Shown: positions 10,055 through 21,857 of the stretch, piece by piece | Position numbering within the stretch: the stretch's first letter is position 1 | How the letters are laid out: every line of letters begins with the position of its first letter | DNA from: Agarivorans sp. TSD2052 | GTDB taxonomy: Bacteria > Pseudomonadota > Gammaproteobacteria > Enterobacterales > Celerinatantimonadaceae | NCBI RefSeq assembly: GCF_023238625.1 | Contig: NZ_CP096670.1 | Coordinates: 3,862,501-3,926,500, forward strand | Reading direction: 5' to 3' | Length of the DNA stretch: 64,000 nucleotides | Notes under the pieces: generated by a model | Told to the model about the DNA's origin: nothing | Databases searched by the model: none | What the model saw: the letters and a program-made list of their open reading frames with translations, nothing else | Program-made: the position numbers and the translations under genes

Positions 10055-11332
10055 ATGAAAAAATTAATTTTGCTTAGTGCTGGCCTAGTAATGCTAGTCG
10101 CTGGGCTTGTTCAAGCCCAAGAGCAATTGCTCGATAAAGTTGTAGTCATTGTGAACAACGATGTGATTACCGAAAATCAGATACAAGAGCTCACCAATAA
10201 AGTGGTTCGAAACTCTGCGTCTAGCGGTCAAGACTTGCCGCCTAAAGATGAACTGCAAGAACAAGTGATGAACCGTTTGATTCTAGAAAGCTTGCAGTTA
10301 CAACTTGCTGAGCGCCTTGGTATCAAGATAAGCGATAGCCAATTAGAAAACACTATCGACAACATCATCCGTGGCGAAAAGAAAACCCGAGAAGCGTTTC
10401 TTGCTGACATAGAAAAACAAGGGATTACCTACAATCAATTTCGTGAAGACATTCGAACAGAAATAATTTTGGGCGAAGTGGGTCGTAGTCAGGTTCAGCG
10501 CAGAGTGAAAGTGTCTGAACAAGAGATACAAGCCCTAATGAAACTGATTGATGAGCAAGATAAAGGGACTATTCGTTATCACGTAGGCCACATATTATTG
10601 CGGGTTGGCAGTGACGAAAGCGCGACTCAGCAGCTTGCTGAAAGCATTGTCTCTCAGCTTAAGGCCGGGGAAAACTTTAACCAAATAGCCATGACCAATT
10701 CACAAGGCCCCAAAGCACTTGAAGGTGGAGATTGGGGTTGGATGACGCTGGAAGAAATGCCGACATTGTTTGCTGGCGTCGTGAAGAATCAACACAAAGA
10801 TACTGTGCTAGGACCGATTCGGACTGAGTCAGGCTTGCATATTATTAAGGTGCTGGATGCCGAAGGCTTACAAAAAGTTGAAACCCTAGAAGTTAACGCC
10901 CGTCATATATTGATCAAACCTTCAATTATCCTCAGTGATAAAAAGGCCGAAAGCTTGTTGGCTGAATTTCGTCAACAGTTAGTCTTAGAAGAAGTGACCT
11001 TTGAAGAGTTGGCTCGCCAATATTCAGAAGACCCAGGTTCAGCAGTACGTGGTGGAGAATTGGGTTGGTCTGATCCGCAATCCTTTGTGCCTGCCTTTAA
11101 AGATACCGTTACTCGACTCAATGCCGGAGAGTTAAGCCAACCATTCAGATCAACTTTTGGCTGGCACTTATTGGAAGTATTGGACAAACGTACTACTGAC
11201 ACCACCAATAAAGCCAGTGAAAATAGAGCATACCAAATGATTTTTAACCGTAAATTCAACGAAGAAACTCAAGCTTGGCAAGAAGAATTGCGCGAAGAAG
11301 CTTACGTTGAAATTTTGGATGGTGACGCATGA
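10055..11332 (+). CDS. surA: Periplasmic chaperone and peptidyl-prolyl isomerase SurA
   Basis: Periplasmic chaperone for outer-membrane proteins, including LptD encoded just upstream. It has a signal peptide (residues 1-21, ending VQA), a SurA N-terminal helical domain, and two parvulin domains (about 172-272 and 283-383). Both carry the GGDWGW / GGELGW and GLHIIKV / GWHLLEV signatures. Length is 425 residues. A good Shine-Dalgarno (TAGGAAACGA) precedes the ATG. The stop overlaps the pdxA start by 4 nt. Confidence 0.96.
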   Translation: MKKLILLSAGLVMLVAGLVQAQEQLLDKVVVIVNNDVITENQIQELTNKVVRNSASSGQDLPPKDELQEQVMNRLILESLQLQLAERLGIKISDSQLENTIDNIIRGEKKTREAFLADIEKQGITYNQFREDIRTEIILGEVGRSQVQRRVKVSEQEIQALMKLIDEQDKGTIRYHVGHILLRVGSDESATQQLAESIVSQLKAGENFNQIAMTNSQGPKALEGGDWGWMTLEEMPTLFAGVVKNQHKDTVLGPIRTESGLHIIKVLDAEGLQKVETLEVNARHILIKPSIILSDKKAESLLAEFRQQLVLEEVTFEELARQYSEDPGSAVRGGELGWSDPQSFVPAFKDTVTRLNAGELSQPFRSTFGWHLLEVLDKRTTDTTNKASENRAYQMIFNRKFNEETQAWQEELREEAYVEILDGDA

Positions 11333-12327
11333 GCCAACAGGTATCACGAATCGCGATTACGCCAGGTGAACCCGCTGGTATAGGCCCAGATTTAGTACTA
11401 AGCATTAGTCAGCGTGACTGGCCAATGGAGTTAGTGGTAATCGCCGATCCCAACTTACTTCAAGATCGCGCTAAACAACTGGGGATTGACATAAGCTTAC
11501 GCCCCTATCAGCCTGAGCAACAAGCTAAACCACAGGCCGCTGGTACCTTAACTATTGCGCCCATTTCGATGAGCAGCCCAGCAGTGGCAGGTCAACTTGA
11601 TGAAGCCAATGGTCACTATGTGCTTGATACCTTAAAATTTGCTTGCGACGGCAACATGAATGGTCAATTTGCGGCGGTGGTCACCGGCCCTGTTCACAAA
11701 GGCATCATCAATAAAGCGGGTGTTTCATTCAGTGGACACACAGAGTTTTTCGCCCAACAATCGGGCACTTCTGATGTTGTCATGTTGTTAGCCACTGAAG
11801 GCTTGCGTGTTGCGTTAGCGACTACCCATTTACCGCTAGCCTATGTCGCTAAAGCGATAACCCATGAGCGCTTATACAATATTATTAGTATCTTGCATCA
11901 TGACTTAAAAACAAAGTTTGCCATTAAGCAGCCAAAAATCTTTGTCTGTGGCCTCAACCCACATGCCGGTGAAGACGGCCATTTAGGTCGCGAAGAGTTG
12001 GATGTAATCATCCCCTTACTAGACCAAATGCGCGCAGAAAAAGGCATGGACTTAATCGGACCGCTGCCAGCAGATACTCTATTTCAGCCTAAATATTTAG
12101 ATGAAGCAGATGCCGTACTAGCGATGTATCACGATCAAGGCTTGCCGGTTATTAAGTACAAAGGATTTGGAAACTCGGTCAACATCACCTTAGGCCTGCC
12201 CTTTATTAGAACATCAGTTGATCACGGAACAGCCTTAGAACTCGCTGGCACTGGTGAAGCCGACCATGGAAGTATGATAACCGCAATTGAACAAGCCATT
12301 GATATGGTAGAGCGTGAACATGAATAA
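11329..12327 (+). CDS. pdxA: 4-hydroxythreonine-4-phosphate dehydrogenase PdxA
   Basis: NAD-dependent, metal-requiring enzyme of the DXP-dependent pyridoxal 5'-phosphate pathway. It oxidises 4-phosphohydroxy-L-threonine. Signatures visible are GEPAGIGPD near the N terminus, [13 protein letters not shown], the metal-ligand His in SGHTEFFA, and PLPADTLF with [12 protein letters not shown] near the C terminus. Length 332 is standard. It overlaps both neighbours, surA by 4 nt and rsmA by several nt, which indicates tight co-translation. Confidence 0.96.
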   Translation: MSQQVSRIAITPGEPAGIGPDLVLSISQRDWPMELVVIADPNLLQDRAKQLGIDISLRPYQPEQQAKPQAAGTLTIAPISMSSPAVAGQLDEANGHYVLDTLKFACDGNMNGQFAAVVTGPVHKGIINKAGVSFSGHTEFFAQQSGTSDVVMLLATEGLRVALATTHLPLAYVAKAITHERLYNIISILHHDLKTKFAIKQPKIFVCGLNPHAGEDGHLGREELDVIIPLLDQMRAEKGMDLIGPLPADTLFQPKYLDEADAVLAMYHDQGLPVIKYKGFGNSVNITLGLPFIRTSVDHGTALELAGTGEADHGSMITAIEQAIDMVEREHE

Positions 12328-13150
12328 TCAAGTCCATCAAGGGCACCGCGCCCGCAAACGTTTTGGCCAAAACTTTCTTAATAACGATGCTGTAATCAGC
12401 CAAATCGTCGCTACAATTTACCCCCAACCCGGTGAAAATTTAGTTGAAATTGGCCCAGGTTTAGGCGCATTAACTGAGCCAGTGGCAAACGCTGCCGGAC
12501 ACCTACAAGTCGTAGAGCTTGACAGAGATCTTGCGCAACGCCTGCGCGAGCACTCCACGCTAGCTAACATGCTCACCATCCATGAAATTGATGCACTTAA
12601 GTTTGATTTCATGCAATTGGTGAAACCTGAACAAAAGATGCGGGTATTCGGTAACTTACCCTATAACATTTCTACTCCGCTTATCTTTCATTTACTGAGC
12701 TTTACTAGCGCAATATCTGACATGCACTTCATGCTACAAAAAGAAGTAGTAAAACGCATGGCTGCGGGGCCAGATTGTAAAGCCTATGGCAGGCTAACTG
12801 TAATGACTCAAGTACAGTGCCGCGTTCTGCCCGCTTTAGAAGTACCACCTGAAGCCTTTATGCCACCACCGAAGGTTGACTCAGCAGTGGTCCGCCTAGA
12901 GCCTTATGAAAGCACCTTATATCCACTGACCTCATTAGCCACCTTGGATAGAGTATGTAAAGAAGCTTTTAATCAGCGTCGAAAAACCATTCGTAATGCA
13001 TTAGGTAACTTACTCACCGTTGAACAACTGGAAATTTTAGGCTTAAAGCCCACATTACGTCCGGAAAATTTAACTATTCAGCAATTTTGTGATATTGCTA
13101 ATTACATCGACCGCGAACAACTACTGCAGGCGCCTGCTAGCGATGAGTAA
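12320..13150 (+). CDS. rsmA: 16S rRNA (adenine1518/1519-N6)-dimethyltransferase RsmA (KsgA)
   Basis: SAM-dependent enzyme that dimethylates two adjacent adenosines in the 3' hairpin of 16S rRNA late in 30S assembly. Motifs are FGQNFL (substrate loop), [10 protein letters not shown] (SAM-binding motif I), the acidic VVELDRD, and the catalytic NLPYNIST. I start at the ATG at 12320, inside the 3' end of pdxA; an in-frame GTG at 12314 would add two residues. It overlaps apaG by 8 nt at its 3' end. Confidence 0.95.
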   Translation: MNNQVHQGHRARKRFGQNFLNNDAVISQIVATIYPQPGENLVEIGPGLGALTEPVANAAGHLQVVELDRDLAQRLREHSTLANMLTIHEIDALKFDFMQLVKPEQKMRVFGNLPYNISTPLIFHLLSFTSAISDMHFMLQKEVVKRMAAGPDCKAYGRLTVMTQVQCRVLPALEVPPEAFMPPPKVDSAVVRLEPYESTLYPLTSLATLDRVCKEAFNQRRKTIRNALGNLLTVEQLEILGLKPTLRPENLTIQQFCDIANYIDREQLLQAPASDE

Positions 13151-13526
13151 TAGTCTTGATTATGATTTAGATATCGACATTGAATCTGGATTTTTGCCTG
13201 AACATTCTGTTCCTGAAAACCAGCAATTTGCTTTTTACTATACCATCACTATTCGCAACTGCAGCAGCCAAGCTTTACAGCTACTGCGCCGCCACTGGAT
13301 AATTACCGATGGGAACGGCGAGATAAATGAAGTAAAAGGCGAAGGTGTGGTGGGTAAGCAGCCACATTTACAGCCAGATAAACCCTTCAGCTATACGAGT
13401 AGCGCGGTATTGGCGACTGAAGTAGGAGTAATGCAAGGTTGGTATACATTGGTAGACGAAGACGGTAACGAATTTCAAGCTGAAGTTCCGGCCTTTCGTT
13501 TATCCCTCCCTAACAAGCTGCACTAG
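13143..13526 (+). CDS. apaG: ApaG family protein
   Basis: Small fibronectin-III-like protein of unsettled function that usually sits beside apaH and rsmA. The start is set at the ATG at 13143, overlapping the rsmA stop. An upstream in-frame ATG at 13089 would add 18 residues that are read inside rsmA and are not family-like. The core [22 protein letters not shown] and the glycine-rich [12 protein letters not shown] loop are the ApaG hallmarks. Length is 127 residues. Confidence 0.93.
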   Translation: MSNSLDYDLDIDIESGFLPEHSVPENQQFAFYYTITIRNCSSQALQLLRRHWIITDGNGEINEVKGEGVVGKQPHLQPDKPFSYTSSAVLATEVGVMQGWYTLVDEDGNEFQAEVPAFRLSLPNKLH

Positions 13527-13539
13527 CGTAGAGTAAGTT

Positions 13540-14370
13540 ATGGCTACCTACTTCGTTGGCGATATTCAAGGCTGCCTAGATGAACTCAAGGCGCTACTGA
13601 AACAAGTGAAGTTTTCCCCAAAAAGGGATCAACTATGGCTCGCCGGTGATTTGGTAGCGCGAGGCCCCCAATCATTGGAAACCTTGCGGTTTGTGATGGA
13701 CTTGGGAGAGGCTGCTCAAGTGGTATTAGGTAACCATGATTTACACCTATTGGCAGTGGCCAATGGCATTCATCGCGCCAAACGCCGTGATAAGTTACAC
13801 GCTTTATTAGACGCCCCAGACCGTGACGAATTACTCAACTGGCTGCGCTGTCAGCCACTGATTGCCAAACATCCAGAGTTTGACGTAGTGATGGTGCACG
13901 CAGGCATCTACCCTAAATGGAAAGTAAGCAAAGCGCTCAAGCTAGGGCAAGAAGTGCAAAACCAGTTGTCCGGCGACAATTACTTAGCGTTACTGCAGAA
14001 TATGTATGGCAACGAACCTGCGCACTGGAGTGATGAGCTAGTAGGTTATGATCGACTGCGCTACATCATTAATGTATTTACTCGGATGCGCTATTGCTTT
14101 CCAGACGCCAGTTTAGACTTCGAGCTAAAAATCCCACCCAATAAAAATACTAACCCCAATCTCAGGCCTTGGTTTGAGCTTCCTGGGAAGCACCTCAAAC
14201 AAACCCATATAATATTTGGTCATTGGGCAGCCTTAATGGGTAAAAGTAAAAGCCCATTAGTTAATGGGCTAGATACTGGCTGTGTATGGGGTAACCACCT
14301 CACGATGTTGCGTTGGGACGACCAACGCTTTTATACCCAAGCTTGCTTAAGTGACGAGGCTAAAGCTTAA
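13540..14370 (+). CDS. apaH: Symmetrical diadenosine tetraphosphatase ApaH
   Basis: Metallophosphoesterase that cleaves Ap4A into two ADP and removes Np4 caps from RNA. The PPP-family metal ligands are all present: GDIQGC (residues 7-12), GDLVARGP (about 36-43) and GNHD (about 66-69), followed by HAGIYP and a late GHWAALMG. Length is 276 residues. Last gene of the lptD operon; its 3' end overlaps the convergent folA stop by 4 nt, so no terminator separates them. Confidence 0.95.
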   Translation: MATYFVGDIQGCLDELKALLKQVKFSPKRDQLWLAGDLVARGPQSLETLRFVMDLGEAAQVVLGNHDLHLLAVANGIHRAKRRDKLHALLDAPDRDELLNWLRCQPLIAKHPEFDVVMVHAGIYPKWKVSKALKLGQEVQNQLSGDNYLALLQNMYGNEPAHWSDELVGYDRLRYIINVFTRMRYCFPDASLDFELKIPPNKNTNPNLRPWFELPGKHLKQTHIIFGHWAALMGKSKSPLVNGLDTGCVWGNHLTMLRWDDQRFYTQACLSDEAKA

Positions 14371-14855
14371 ACCTGACGTTGCAAAGTAACAAACTGATAG
14401 TTAACAGGGTTTCGTTCATCCGCTAGGTGAGACTCACGGTCTACCTCCTGCCATTGAAACTGCTGATAATCCGGAAAATGTGCGTCCCCTTCAACCTGTT
14501 TGTCAATGAAGGTGAGGTACAATACCTCCGCCAAATGTAAACACTGCTGATAAATATTAGCGCCACCAATAATCATCACTTCGGCTTCGTCAGGCACTAG
14601 CGCCAAGGCCGCATCCACGCTGTTCACTACCGTCACACCATCAATAAGCAGCTCAGGGTTCCGACTGATCACAATATTTAAACGCCCCGGTAAAGGGCGA
14701 CCAATCGATTCATATGTTAGCCGTCCCATAATCACCGGCTTACCCATAGTCACCGCTTTAAAATGCTTGAGATCGGCGGGTAGATGCCATGGCATCTGAT
14801 TGTCTTTACCGATGACTCTTTGCTCTGCCATCGCGGCTATCATTGCTACTTTCAC
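14367..14855 (-). CDS. folA: Dihydrofolate reductase FolA
   Basis: Reduces dihydrofolate to tetrahydrofolate with NADPH; the target of trimethoprim. Family landmarks are MIAAMAEQRVIGKDNQMPWH at the N terminus, the LKHFKAVTMGKPVIMGRLTYESIG adenosine-phosphate region (residues given in part), and GGANIYQQ. I choose the GTG at 14855, because it gives the usual DHFR N terminus and has an AGGAAAG Shine-Dalgarno; an upstream in-frame ATG at 14891 would add 12 residues and overlap the yjjB stop. Length is 163 residues. Confidence 0.9.
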   Translation of the reverse strand: MKVAMIAAMAEQRVIGKDNQMPWHLPADLKHFKAVTMGKPVIMGRLTYESIGRPLPGRLNIVISRNPELLIDGVTVVNSVDAALALVPDEAEVMIIGGANIYQQCLHLAEVLYLTFIDKQVEGDAHFPDYQQFQWQEVDRESHLADERNPVNYQFVTLQRQV

Positions 14856-14883
14856 TGCTCTATTCTTTCCTAATCTGAAGGGG

Positions 14884-15351
14884 TTAGACAATTGGCCGAC
14901 CGCGATAGATCACTACCGAGGGGATGGCTAAACCAAAACTCAATGCCATTAAAATAAACATAGTACGTAGGCCGTTTTCAATAATGGTGGCTAATAAGGG
15001 CTCGCTAAACCCGGTACTGTATAAACTGATTATGCCAACCATCGTGGTAAAAGCATAGCTACCGGGAATCATAGGAATCACCGCTGCCACTGTGAATACA
15101 GGCCGAGGAATCAAATAACGTCGCGACCAATACACCCCTAGTAAACCCACACTCGTGGAGGCGATGAGGGTGGCCCACTCCAGAGGTACTCCCCAGTATA
15201 TAGACAAGGTTCGCAAGCTATGCGCAAACGCGCCGCCGATGGCACAGAACCCTAGCATTCTAGTCGGAACATTAAATACCATCGCGAAGCCAACGGCAGG
15301 CACCGCAGAGAATAAGGCATCTTCTATTAATAACTTAATTAAATCTATCAT
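14884..15351 (-). CDS. yjjB: Threonine/serine exporter family, small subunit (YjjB type)
   Basis: Inner-membrane protein with about four to five hydrophobic helices and no soluble domain. It corresponds to the C-terminal half of ThrE-type exporters (DUF3815). In E. coli the YjjP-YjjB pair has been linked to succinate export. The start is set at the ATG at 15351 (MIDLIKLL); an in-frame ATG at 15366 gives five extra polar residues. It lies 1 nt after yjjP, so the two halves are co-translated. The real substrate here is unknown. Confidence 0.85.
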   Translation of the reverse strand: MIDLIKLLIEDALFSAVPAVGFAMVFNVPTRMLGFCAIGGAFAHSLRTLSIYWGVPLEWATLIASTSVGLLGVYWSRRYLIPRPVFTVAAVIPMIPGSYAFTTMVGIISLYSTGFSEPLLATIIENGLRTMFILMALSFGLAIPSVVIYRGRPIV

Positions 15352-15352
15352 C

Positions 15353-16174
15353 TTATAACCACCCACTTACACCCGTCGCCCACATGGAGAAAGCAATTCC
15401 CATGGCCACCCCTAAAGTAAGAAGAGACGCAAAAAACCACCGTGAGATCCCCATACTAATATGCCCCTTTACCATATCAGATACGGCATTAATCAAGGGG
15501 AAGCCAGGCACCAGCAACAGCACAGAGGCGGCCATTACCGTTTGGGGTTGATTACCAATGTCATAACGTACTGCTAAACCGGCGATAGTGGTTGCTACAA
15601 ACGCGGTCATGCCAAAGTTAAGAATGGGATTATGATGTCGATGGGCCATCTCTTGGCGAAAGGTCATCGCGACAGCGGACGCGATAAAGGTCATGCCAAA
15701 TACCGACCAGTCGCCACCAAATAGGTGACTAAAGCAAGCGCAAGATAAACCAATCATAAACACCACCAACCAACGGTTATGTTTGTATGGCACTAAGCGG
15801 GCTAAACGTTTAACAACGTCACTTTCATCCAATAGCTGTTTTTCTGCCATGATAGTAATGCGCTGAACTTCACACACCATGTGCATGTTAATCCCGCGGT
15901 CGTAAACGCGACGCGTGGTAGTAATACAACGCCCATTAGATAAGCCTGTCAGAATTAATGCATTTGCGGTAATGGCGAGTTCTACGCTATCTAAGCCGAG
16001 GGCTAAGCCTAAGCGTACAGTAGTTTCTTCAATGAGCTTACTCTCAGCCCCATGCTGTTGCATGATGCGGCCAGCTTGCACGGCTACTCTACAAATACTG
16101 GTTTGTTGTTCGAGGGTAATTTGACGAACCGGAGCCTGGACAGGCTCCGGAGTATTTCTAAACGAGCGTAACAT
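15353..16174 (-). CDS. yjjP: Threonine/serine exporter family, large subunit (YjjP type)
   Basis: A 273-residue partner of the YjjB-like protein, corresponding to the N-terminal half of ThrE. A soluble N-terminal region (about 1-125) holds the family feature of a glycine-rich RIMQQHGAES helix. About five transmembrane helices follow from residue 130. Exporters of this class move amino or organic acids across the inner membrane. Its position between obgE and folA offers no functional clue. Confidence 0.85.
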   Translation of the reverse strand: MLRSFRNTPEPVQAPVRQITLEQQTSICRVAVQAGRIMQQHGAESKLIEETTVRLGLALGLDSVELAITANALILTGLSNGRCITTTRRVYDRGINMHMVCEVQRITIMAEKQLLDESDVVKRLARLVPYKHNRWLVVFMIGLSCACFSHLFGGDWSVFGMTFIASAVAMTFRQEMAHRHHNPILNFGMTAFVATTIAGLAVRYDIGNQPQTVMAASVLLLVPGFPLINAVSDMVKGHISMGISRWFFASLLTLGVAMGIAFSMWATGVSGWL

Positions 16175-16211
16175 TCAACGATCCAAGTAAGATGACACTA
16201 GGTTAAGCTTA

Positions 16212-17384
<1,173 letters not shown>

Positions 17385-17452
17385 CTACTCCAGCATTATC
17401 AATAACTATAATGCACTGCATTAATTTAGCGACAGAAATACTTAAGCCTTAG

Positions 17453-17481
17453 AAAAAAAAAGCCCCGCTGTAAGCGGGGCT
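17453..17481 (-). terminator. Rho-independent terminator after rpmA
   Basis: A perfect 9-bp stem (AGCCCCGCT / AGCGGGGCT) with a 3-nt loop is followed on the minus strand by a run of eight or more T. It ends the rplU-rpmA operon and separates it from obgE. Confidence 0.9.
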
Positions 17482-17503
17482 TTTAAAGTATTGAGTTGGT
17501 AGT

Positions 17504-17761
17504 TTATTCAGCTACGATGCTAACAAACTTACGGCTTTTAGCGCCTTTAACCTCAAATTTCACTTTGCCTTCAGCAGTAGCGAAAAGAGTATGGTCTTTA
17601 CCAATACCAACATTTGAGCCCGCGTGGAACTTAGTACCACGTTGACGAACAATAATACTACCCGCTAAAACAGACTCGCCACCAAAGCGTTTAACACCTA
17701 AGCGTTTACTCTCTGAGTCGCGACCGTTACGAGTACTACCACCAGCCTTTTTATGTGCCAT
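17504..17761 (-). CDS. rpmA: 50S ribosomal protein L27
   Basis: Bacterial ribosomal protein L27, whose N terminus reaches the peptidyl-transferase centre. The start [20 protein letters not shown] is canonical, without the Firmicutes N-terminal extension. The core [20 protein letters not shown] (partial) is diagnostic. Length is 85 residues. It follows rplU by 17 nt and ends just before a strong terminator. Confidence 0.98.
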   Translation of the reverse strand: MAHKKAGGSTRNGRDSESKRLGVKRFGGESVLAGSIIVRQRGTKFHAGSNVGIGKDHTLFATAEGKVKFEVKGAKSRKFVSIVAE

Positions 17762-17778
17762 GAGTATATTCCTCTAAA

Positions 17779-18090
17779 TTAACCGTTAATGCCTGTAATG
17801 CGAACTTCAGTGAACCACTGACGGTGGCCCTGTTGCTTACGTGAATGCTTACGACGACGGAACTTAACGATCTTAACTTTATCGCCACGACCATGAGAAA
17901 CAACTTCAGCTGTTACTTTGGTACCATCTACATAAGGTGCGCCTACTTGAACATCATCGCCATTAGCAACTAGTAATACGTTATCAAATTCAACTGTTTC
18001 ACCAGTCTCAACGTCTAGTTTCTCAAGGCGAAGTGTTTGACCTTCGGCCACACGGTGTTGTTTACCACCACTTTGGATAACCGCGTACAT
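17779..18090 (-). CDS. rplU: 50S ribosomal protein L21
   Basis: Bacterial ribosomal protein L21, which binds 23S rRNA. The family start [14 protein letters not shown] fixes the ATG at 18090; an in-frame TTG at 18099 would add three residues and is unlikely. The RNA-binding [16 protein letters not shown] stretch lies in the C-terminal third. Length is 103 residues. First gene of rplU-rpmA, divergent from ispB. Confidence 0.98.
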   Translation of the reverse strand: MYAVIQSGGKQHRVAEGQTLRLEKLDVETGETVEFDNVLLVANGDDVQVGAPYVDGTKVTAEVVSHGRGDKVKIVKFRRRKHSRKQQGHRQWFTEVRITGING

Positions 18091-18108
18091 TTTTTTCAAA
18101 CTCCGCTG

Positions 18109-18131
18109 TACACCTAGTATTTCAAGGTGTA
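18109..18131 (-). promoter_or_regulatory. Hairpin in the rplU leader
   Basis: A 7-bp perfect stem (TACACCT / AGGTGTA) with a 9-nt loop lies just upstream of the rplU Shine-Dalgarno (AGCGGAG). Leader hairpins near ribosomal-protein genes often take part in autoregulation, but I do not recognise this one as a known element. Confidence 0.3.
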
Positions 18132-18334
18132 TATAATTCTTAACAATGACGGCGGATTCTACGGAAAAAGATCCGTTCTCGCAAGCGGAAAATTAAAAAA
18201 GTTTAAAAATCACGCAAGGCTAATAATTTTGCCTAGCTAAAGCTGCTAAGCGGCAAGAATTGAGATACTATTCTGTCATTAATTCATCGTAATAAATTGC
18301 TGATCTCTCAGCATGAGACTCTAACAAAAAAATT

Positions 18335-19306
18335 ATGCAAATGGATGCGATAAAAACGCTGTCAAATCAAGACATGACGGCAGTCAACGAGCTCATATTT
18401 AAAGAGCTAGAGTCAGATGTAGCGCTCATAAATCAAATCTCTTTCTATATAGTTAATAGTGGCGGCAAACGAATACGCCCTTTACTCACTGTATTGGCAG
18501 CAAGAGCATTAGGCGATCAACAGCAACAACATATAAAACTGGCCGCTATCATTGAGTTTATTCATACCTCTACCTTACTGCATGACGATGTAGTGGATGA
18601 ATCAGAGTTGCGCCGAGGGAAAGATACCGCCAACGCAAGGTTTGGCAACGCTGCTAGCGTGCTGGTTGGCGACTTCCTATACTCTCGCTCATTTCAATTA
18701 ATGACTCAGCTTAAAAACTTGCATGTGATGGACATCTTGGCTGATGCAACTAATGTCATTGCCGAAGGTGAAGTATTACAACTGATTAACTGTAATGACC
18801 CAGATACCGACGAACAACGCTACTTTGAAGTGATCTATTGTAAAACAGCAAAGCTTTTTGAGGCAGCCACTCGTCTGGCAGCTGTAATCGGAAATCAGCC
18901 CCCACACATTGAGCAAGCCATGCAAGATTATGGCAAGTTTTTGGGTACCGCCTTTCAAATTATGGACGACGTACTTGATTATGTTGCCGATGAAGCCGAA
19001 ATGGGCAAAAACGTTGGTGATGACCTTGCAGAGGGTAAACCCACCCTACCGCTCATCTATGCGATGACGAAGGCTGACAGCGCCGATAAAGCGCTAATAG
19101 CCGAAGCGATTAAGCAAGGTGGCTCACTTGATAAACTCGACGCGATCTTAGCGATACTCGATAAAACCAATGCGCTAGAATACTGTCGCTCTCGTGCCGC
19201 AGACGAAGCGCAGAAAGCCATCGATGCTCTAAGCATTATTGACGACAGCGAATACAAGCAAGCCTTGATGAGCTTAGCGAATATAGCCGCCGACCGCGCA
19301 GCATAA
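18335..19306 (+). CDS. ispB: Octaprenyl diphosphate synthase IspB
   Basis: Trans-prenyltransferase that makes the C40 side chain of ubiquinone and menaquinone. The two aspartate-rich motifs are DDVVD (about 84-88) and DDVLD (about 211-215), with GGKRIRP near residue 44. Length is 323 residues. An in-frame ATG two codons downstream is an equally possible start. It is divergent from rplU, the usual gammaproteobacterial arrangement. Confidence 0.95.
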   Translation: MQMDAIKTLSNQDMTAVNELIFKELESDVALINQISFYIVNSGGKRIRPLLTVLAARALGDQQQQHIKLAAIIEFIHTSTLLHDDVVDESELRRGKDTANARFGNAASVLVGDFLYSRSFQLMTQLKNLHVMDILADATNVIAEGEVLQLINCNDPDTDEQRYFEVIYCKTAKLFEAATRLAAVIGNQPPHIEQAMQDYGKFLGTAFQIMDDVLDYVADEAEMGKNVGDDLAEGKPTLPLIYAMTKADSADKALIAEAIKQGGSLDKLDAILAILDKTNALEYCRSRAADEAQKAIDALSIIDDSEYKQALMSLANIAADRAA

Positions 19307-19325
19307 CAATAAATAACAGCGACAA

Positions 19326-19352
19326 AAAAGGCTGCCAATGGCAGCCTTTTTT
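19326..19352. terminator. Bidirectional terminator between ispB and purA
   Basis: An 11-bp perfect stem (AAAAGGCTGCC / GGCAGCCTTTT) with a 3-nt loop is flanked by A-run and T-run. It can serve both convergent genes. Confidence 0.88.
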
Positions 19353-19373
19353 AATTGCATCTATTTACCCTAT

Positions 19374-20687
<1,314 letters not shown>

Positions 20688-20756
20688 TTAAAAAGCGATT
20701 CTAGCAGAAATCGGACAGTTAAGGGGTGCATGTTATACCGATTTTATACCTTAAGG

Positions 20757-20945
20757 TCAAAGATTAATCACGTAAAACAGCCCAAGGGCAATGCACACCA
20801 ATACCAGACCAATTTGCCGAATACTGCTTGCTGGCGATTCAGAAATCAATTTTAGTAGCTGTTTCCAACGCTTAGGAAATAATAATGGCCCTAGCCCTTC
20901 AATAAGACAGACTAAAGCCAATGCGAATAAAATTGAATCTTGCAT
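20757..20945 (-). CDS. yjeT: DUF2065 small inner-membrane protein (YjeT family)
   Basis: A 62-residue protein with two hydrophobic helices (residues about 3-22 and 44-61) and the family motif EGLGPLLFPKRW between them. Function is unknown; the family sits between hflC and purA in gammaproteobacteria. The ATG directly follows the T-run of the hflC terminator hairpin, and no Shine-Dalgarno is visible, so its expression is probably low or depends on read-through. Confidence 0.88.
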   Translation of the reverse strand: MQDSILFALALVCLIEGLGPLLFPKRWKQLLKLISESPASSIRQIGLVLVCIALGLFYVINL

Positions 20946-20971
20946 AAAAAAAGCCCAGATGAGATCTGGGC
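20944..20971 (-). terminator. Terminator hairpin after hflC, abutting the yjeT start
   Basis: Stem GCCCAGAT / ATCTGGGC with a 3-nt loop is followed on the minus strand by seven T that run straight into the yjeT ATG. It sits 11 nt after the hflC stop. Confidence 0.8.
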
Positions 20972-20981
20972 CCTCGTTGCA

Positions 20982-21854
20982 TTATGAATTAGGTTCTTTC
21001 ATGAAACGGAAGAATTCGCTATCAGGTTCTAACACCATAACGTCCCCGCCACTCTCGAAGCTCGTTTTGTAAGCTCGTAAGCTACGCCAGAATTTATAAA
21101 AGTCTGGGTTCTGCTTATAAGCATCTGCATATATTTTTGCAGCGCGTGCATCACCTTCACCACGTAATTCCTTACCACGTTTGTCAGCATCAGCGAGCAA
21201 AACATTTACTCGGCGATCTACATTTGCACGAATAATTTCAGCTTGCTCCTGACCTTGCGAACGGTGCTCTTTAGCTACCGCTAAACGCTCTGCGCGCATC
21301 CGTTGGTAAATACTACTACTGACTTCGTCTGGCAGGTTGATTTGTTTAATTCGAACATCAGTCACTTCAATGCCAATTTCAGAAGAGCGAGCCATCTGTT
21401 TCAGCGCATCTTCCATGACTTGTCCACGTTCACCTGAAACAATTTCACGAATGGTACGAGAACCAATTTGACTACGTAGTCCGTTATTAATTTTACGCAT
21501 CAACAATGACTCAGCTTGAAGCACCGAACCGCCCGTTGAAAGGTAGAATTTAGAAAAATCTTCAATTCTCCACTTAACGTAAGAATCAATAATTAAGTCT
21601 TTTTTCTCAGAGGTCACGAAGCGATCTGCATTACCATCCAAGGTTTGGATGCGAGCATCTAGCTTCTTAACGGTATCAATAAACGGGACTTTAAATTGCA
21701 AACCCGGTTGATACACTTTGGTTTCACCATCAGCGGTACGTTGTACTTTACCGAACTGAATAACAATGCCTCGCTCACCCTCTTTAACAACAAAAAGCGA
21801 AGAGTAAGCGACTAACAAAGCCAATATAGCGCCAAAAATAGCAAATTGTTTCAT
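20982..21854 (-). CDS. hflC: FtsH protease modulator HflC
   Basis: SPFH-domain membrane protein that forms the large HflK-HflC cage around the FtsH protease in the inner membrane. An N-terminal transmembrane helix (residues 4-22) precedes an SPFH/band-7 domain (about 23-190) and a long charged helix rich in Arg, Glu and Ala. Length is 290 residues. It starts 3 nt after hflK ends. Confidence 0.96.
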   Translation of the reverse strand: MKQFAIFGAILALLVAYSSLFVVKEGERGIVIQFGKVQRTADGETKVYQPGLQFKVPFIDTVKKLDARIQTLDGNADRFVTSEKKDLIIDSYVKWRIEDFSKFYLSTGGSVLQAESLLMRKINNGLRSQIGSRTIREIVSGERGQVMEDALKQMARSSEIGIEVTDVRIKQINLPDEVSSSIYQRMRAERLAVAKEHRSQGQEQAEIIRANVDRRVNVLLADADKRGKELRGEGDARAAKIYADAYKQNPDFYKFWRSLRAYKTSFESGGDVMVLEPDSEFFRFMKEPNS

Positions 21855-21857
21855 GGC

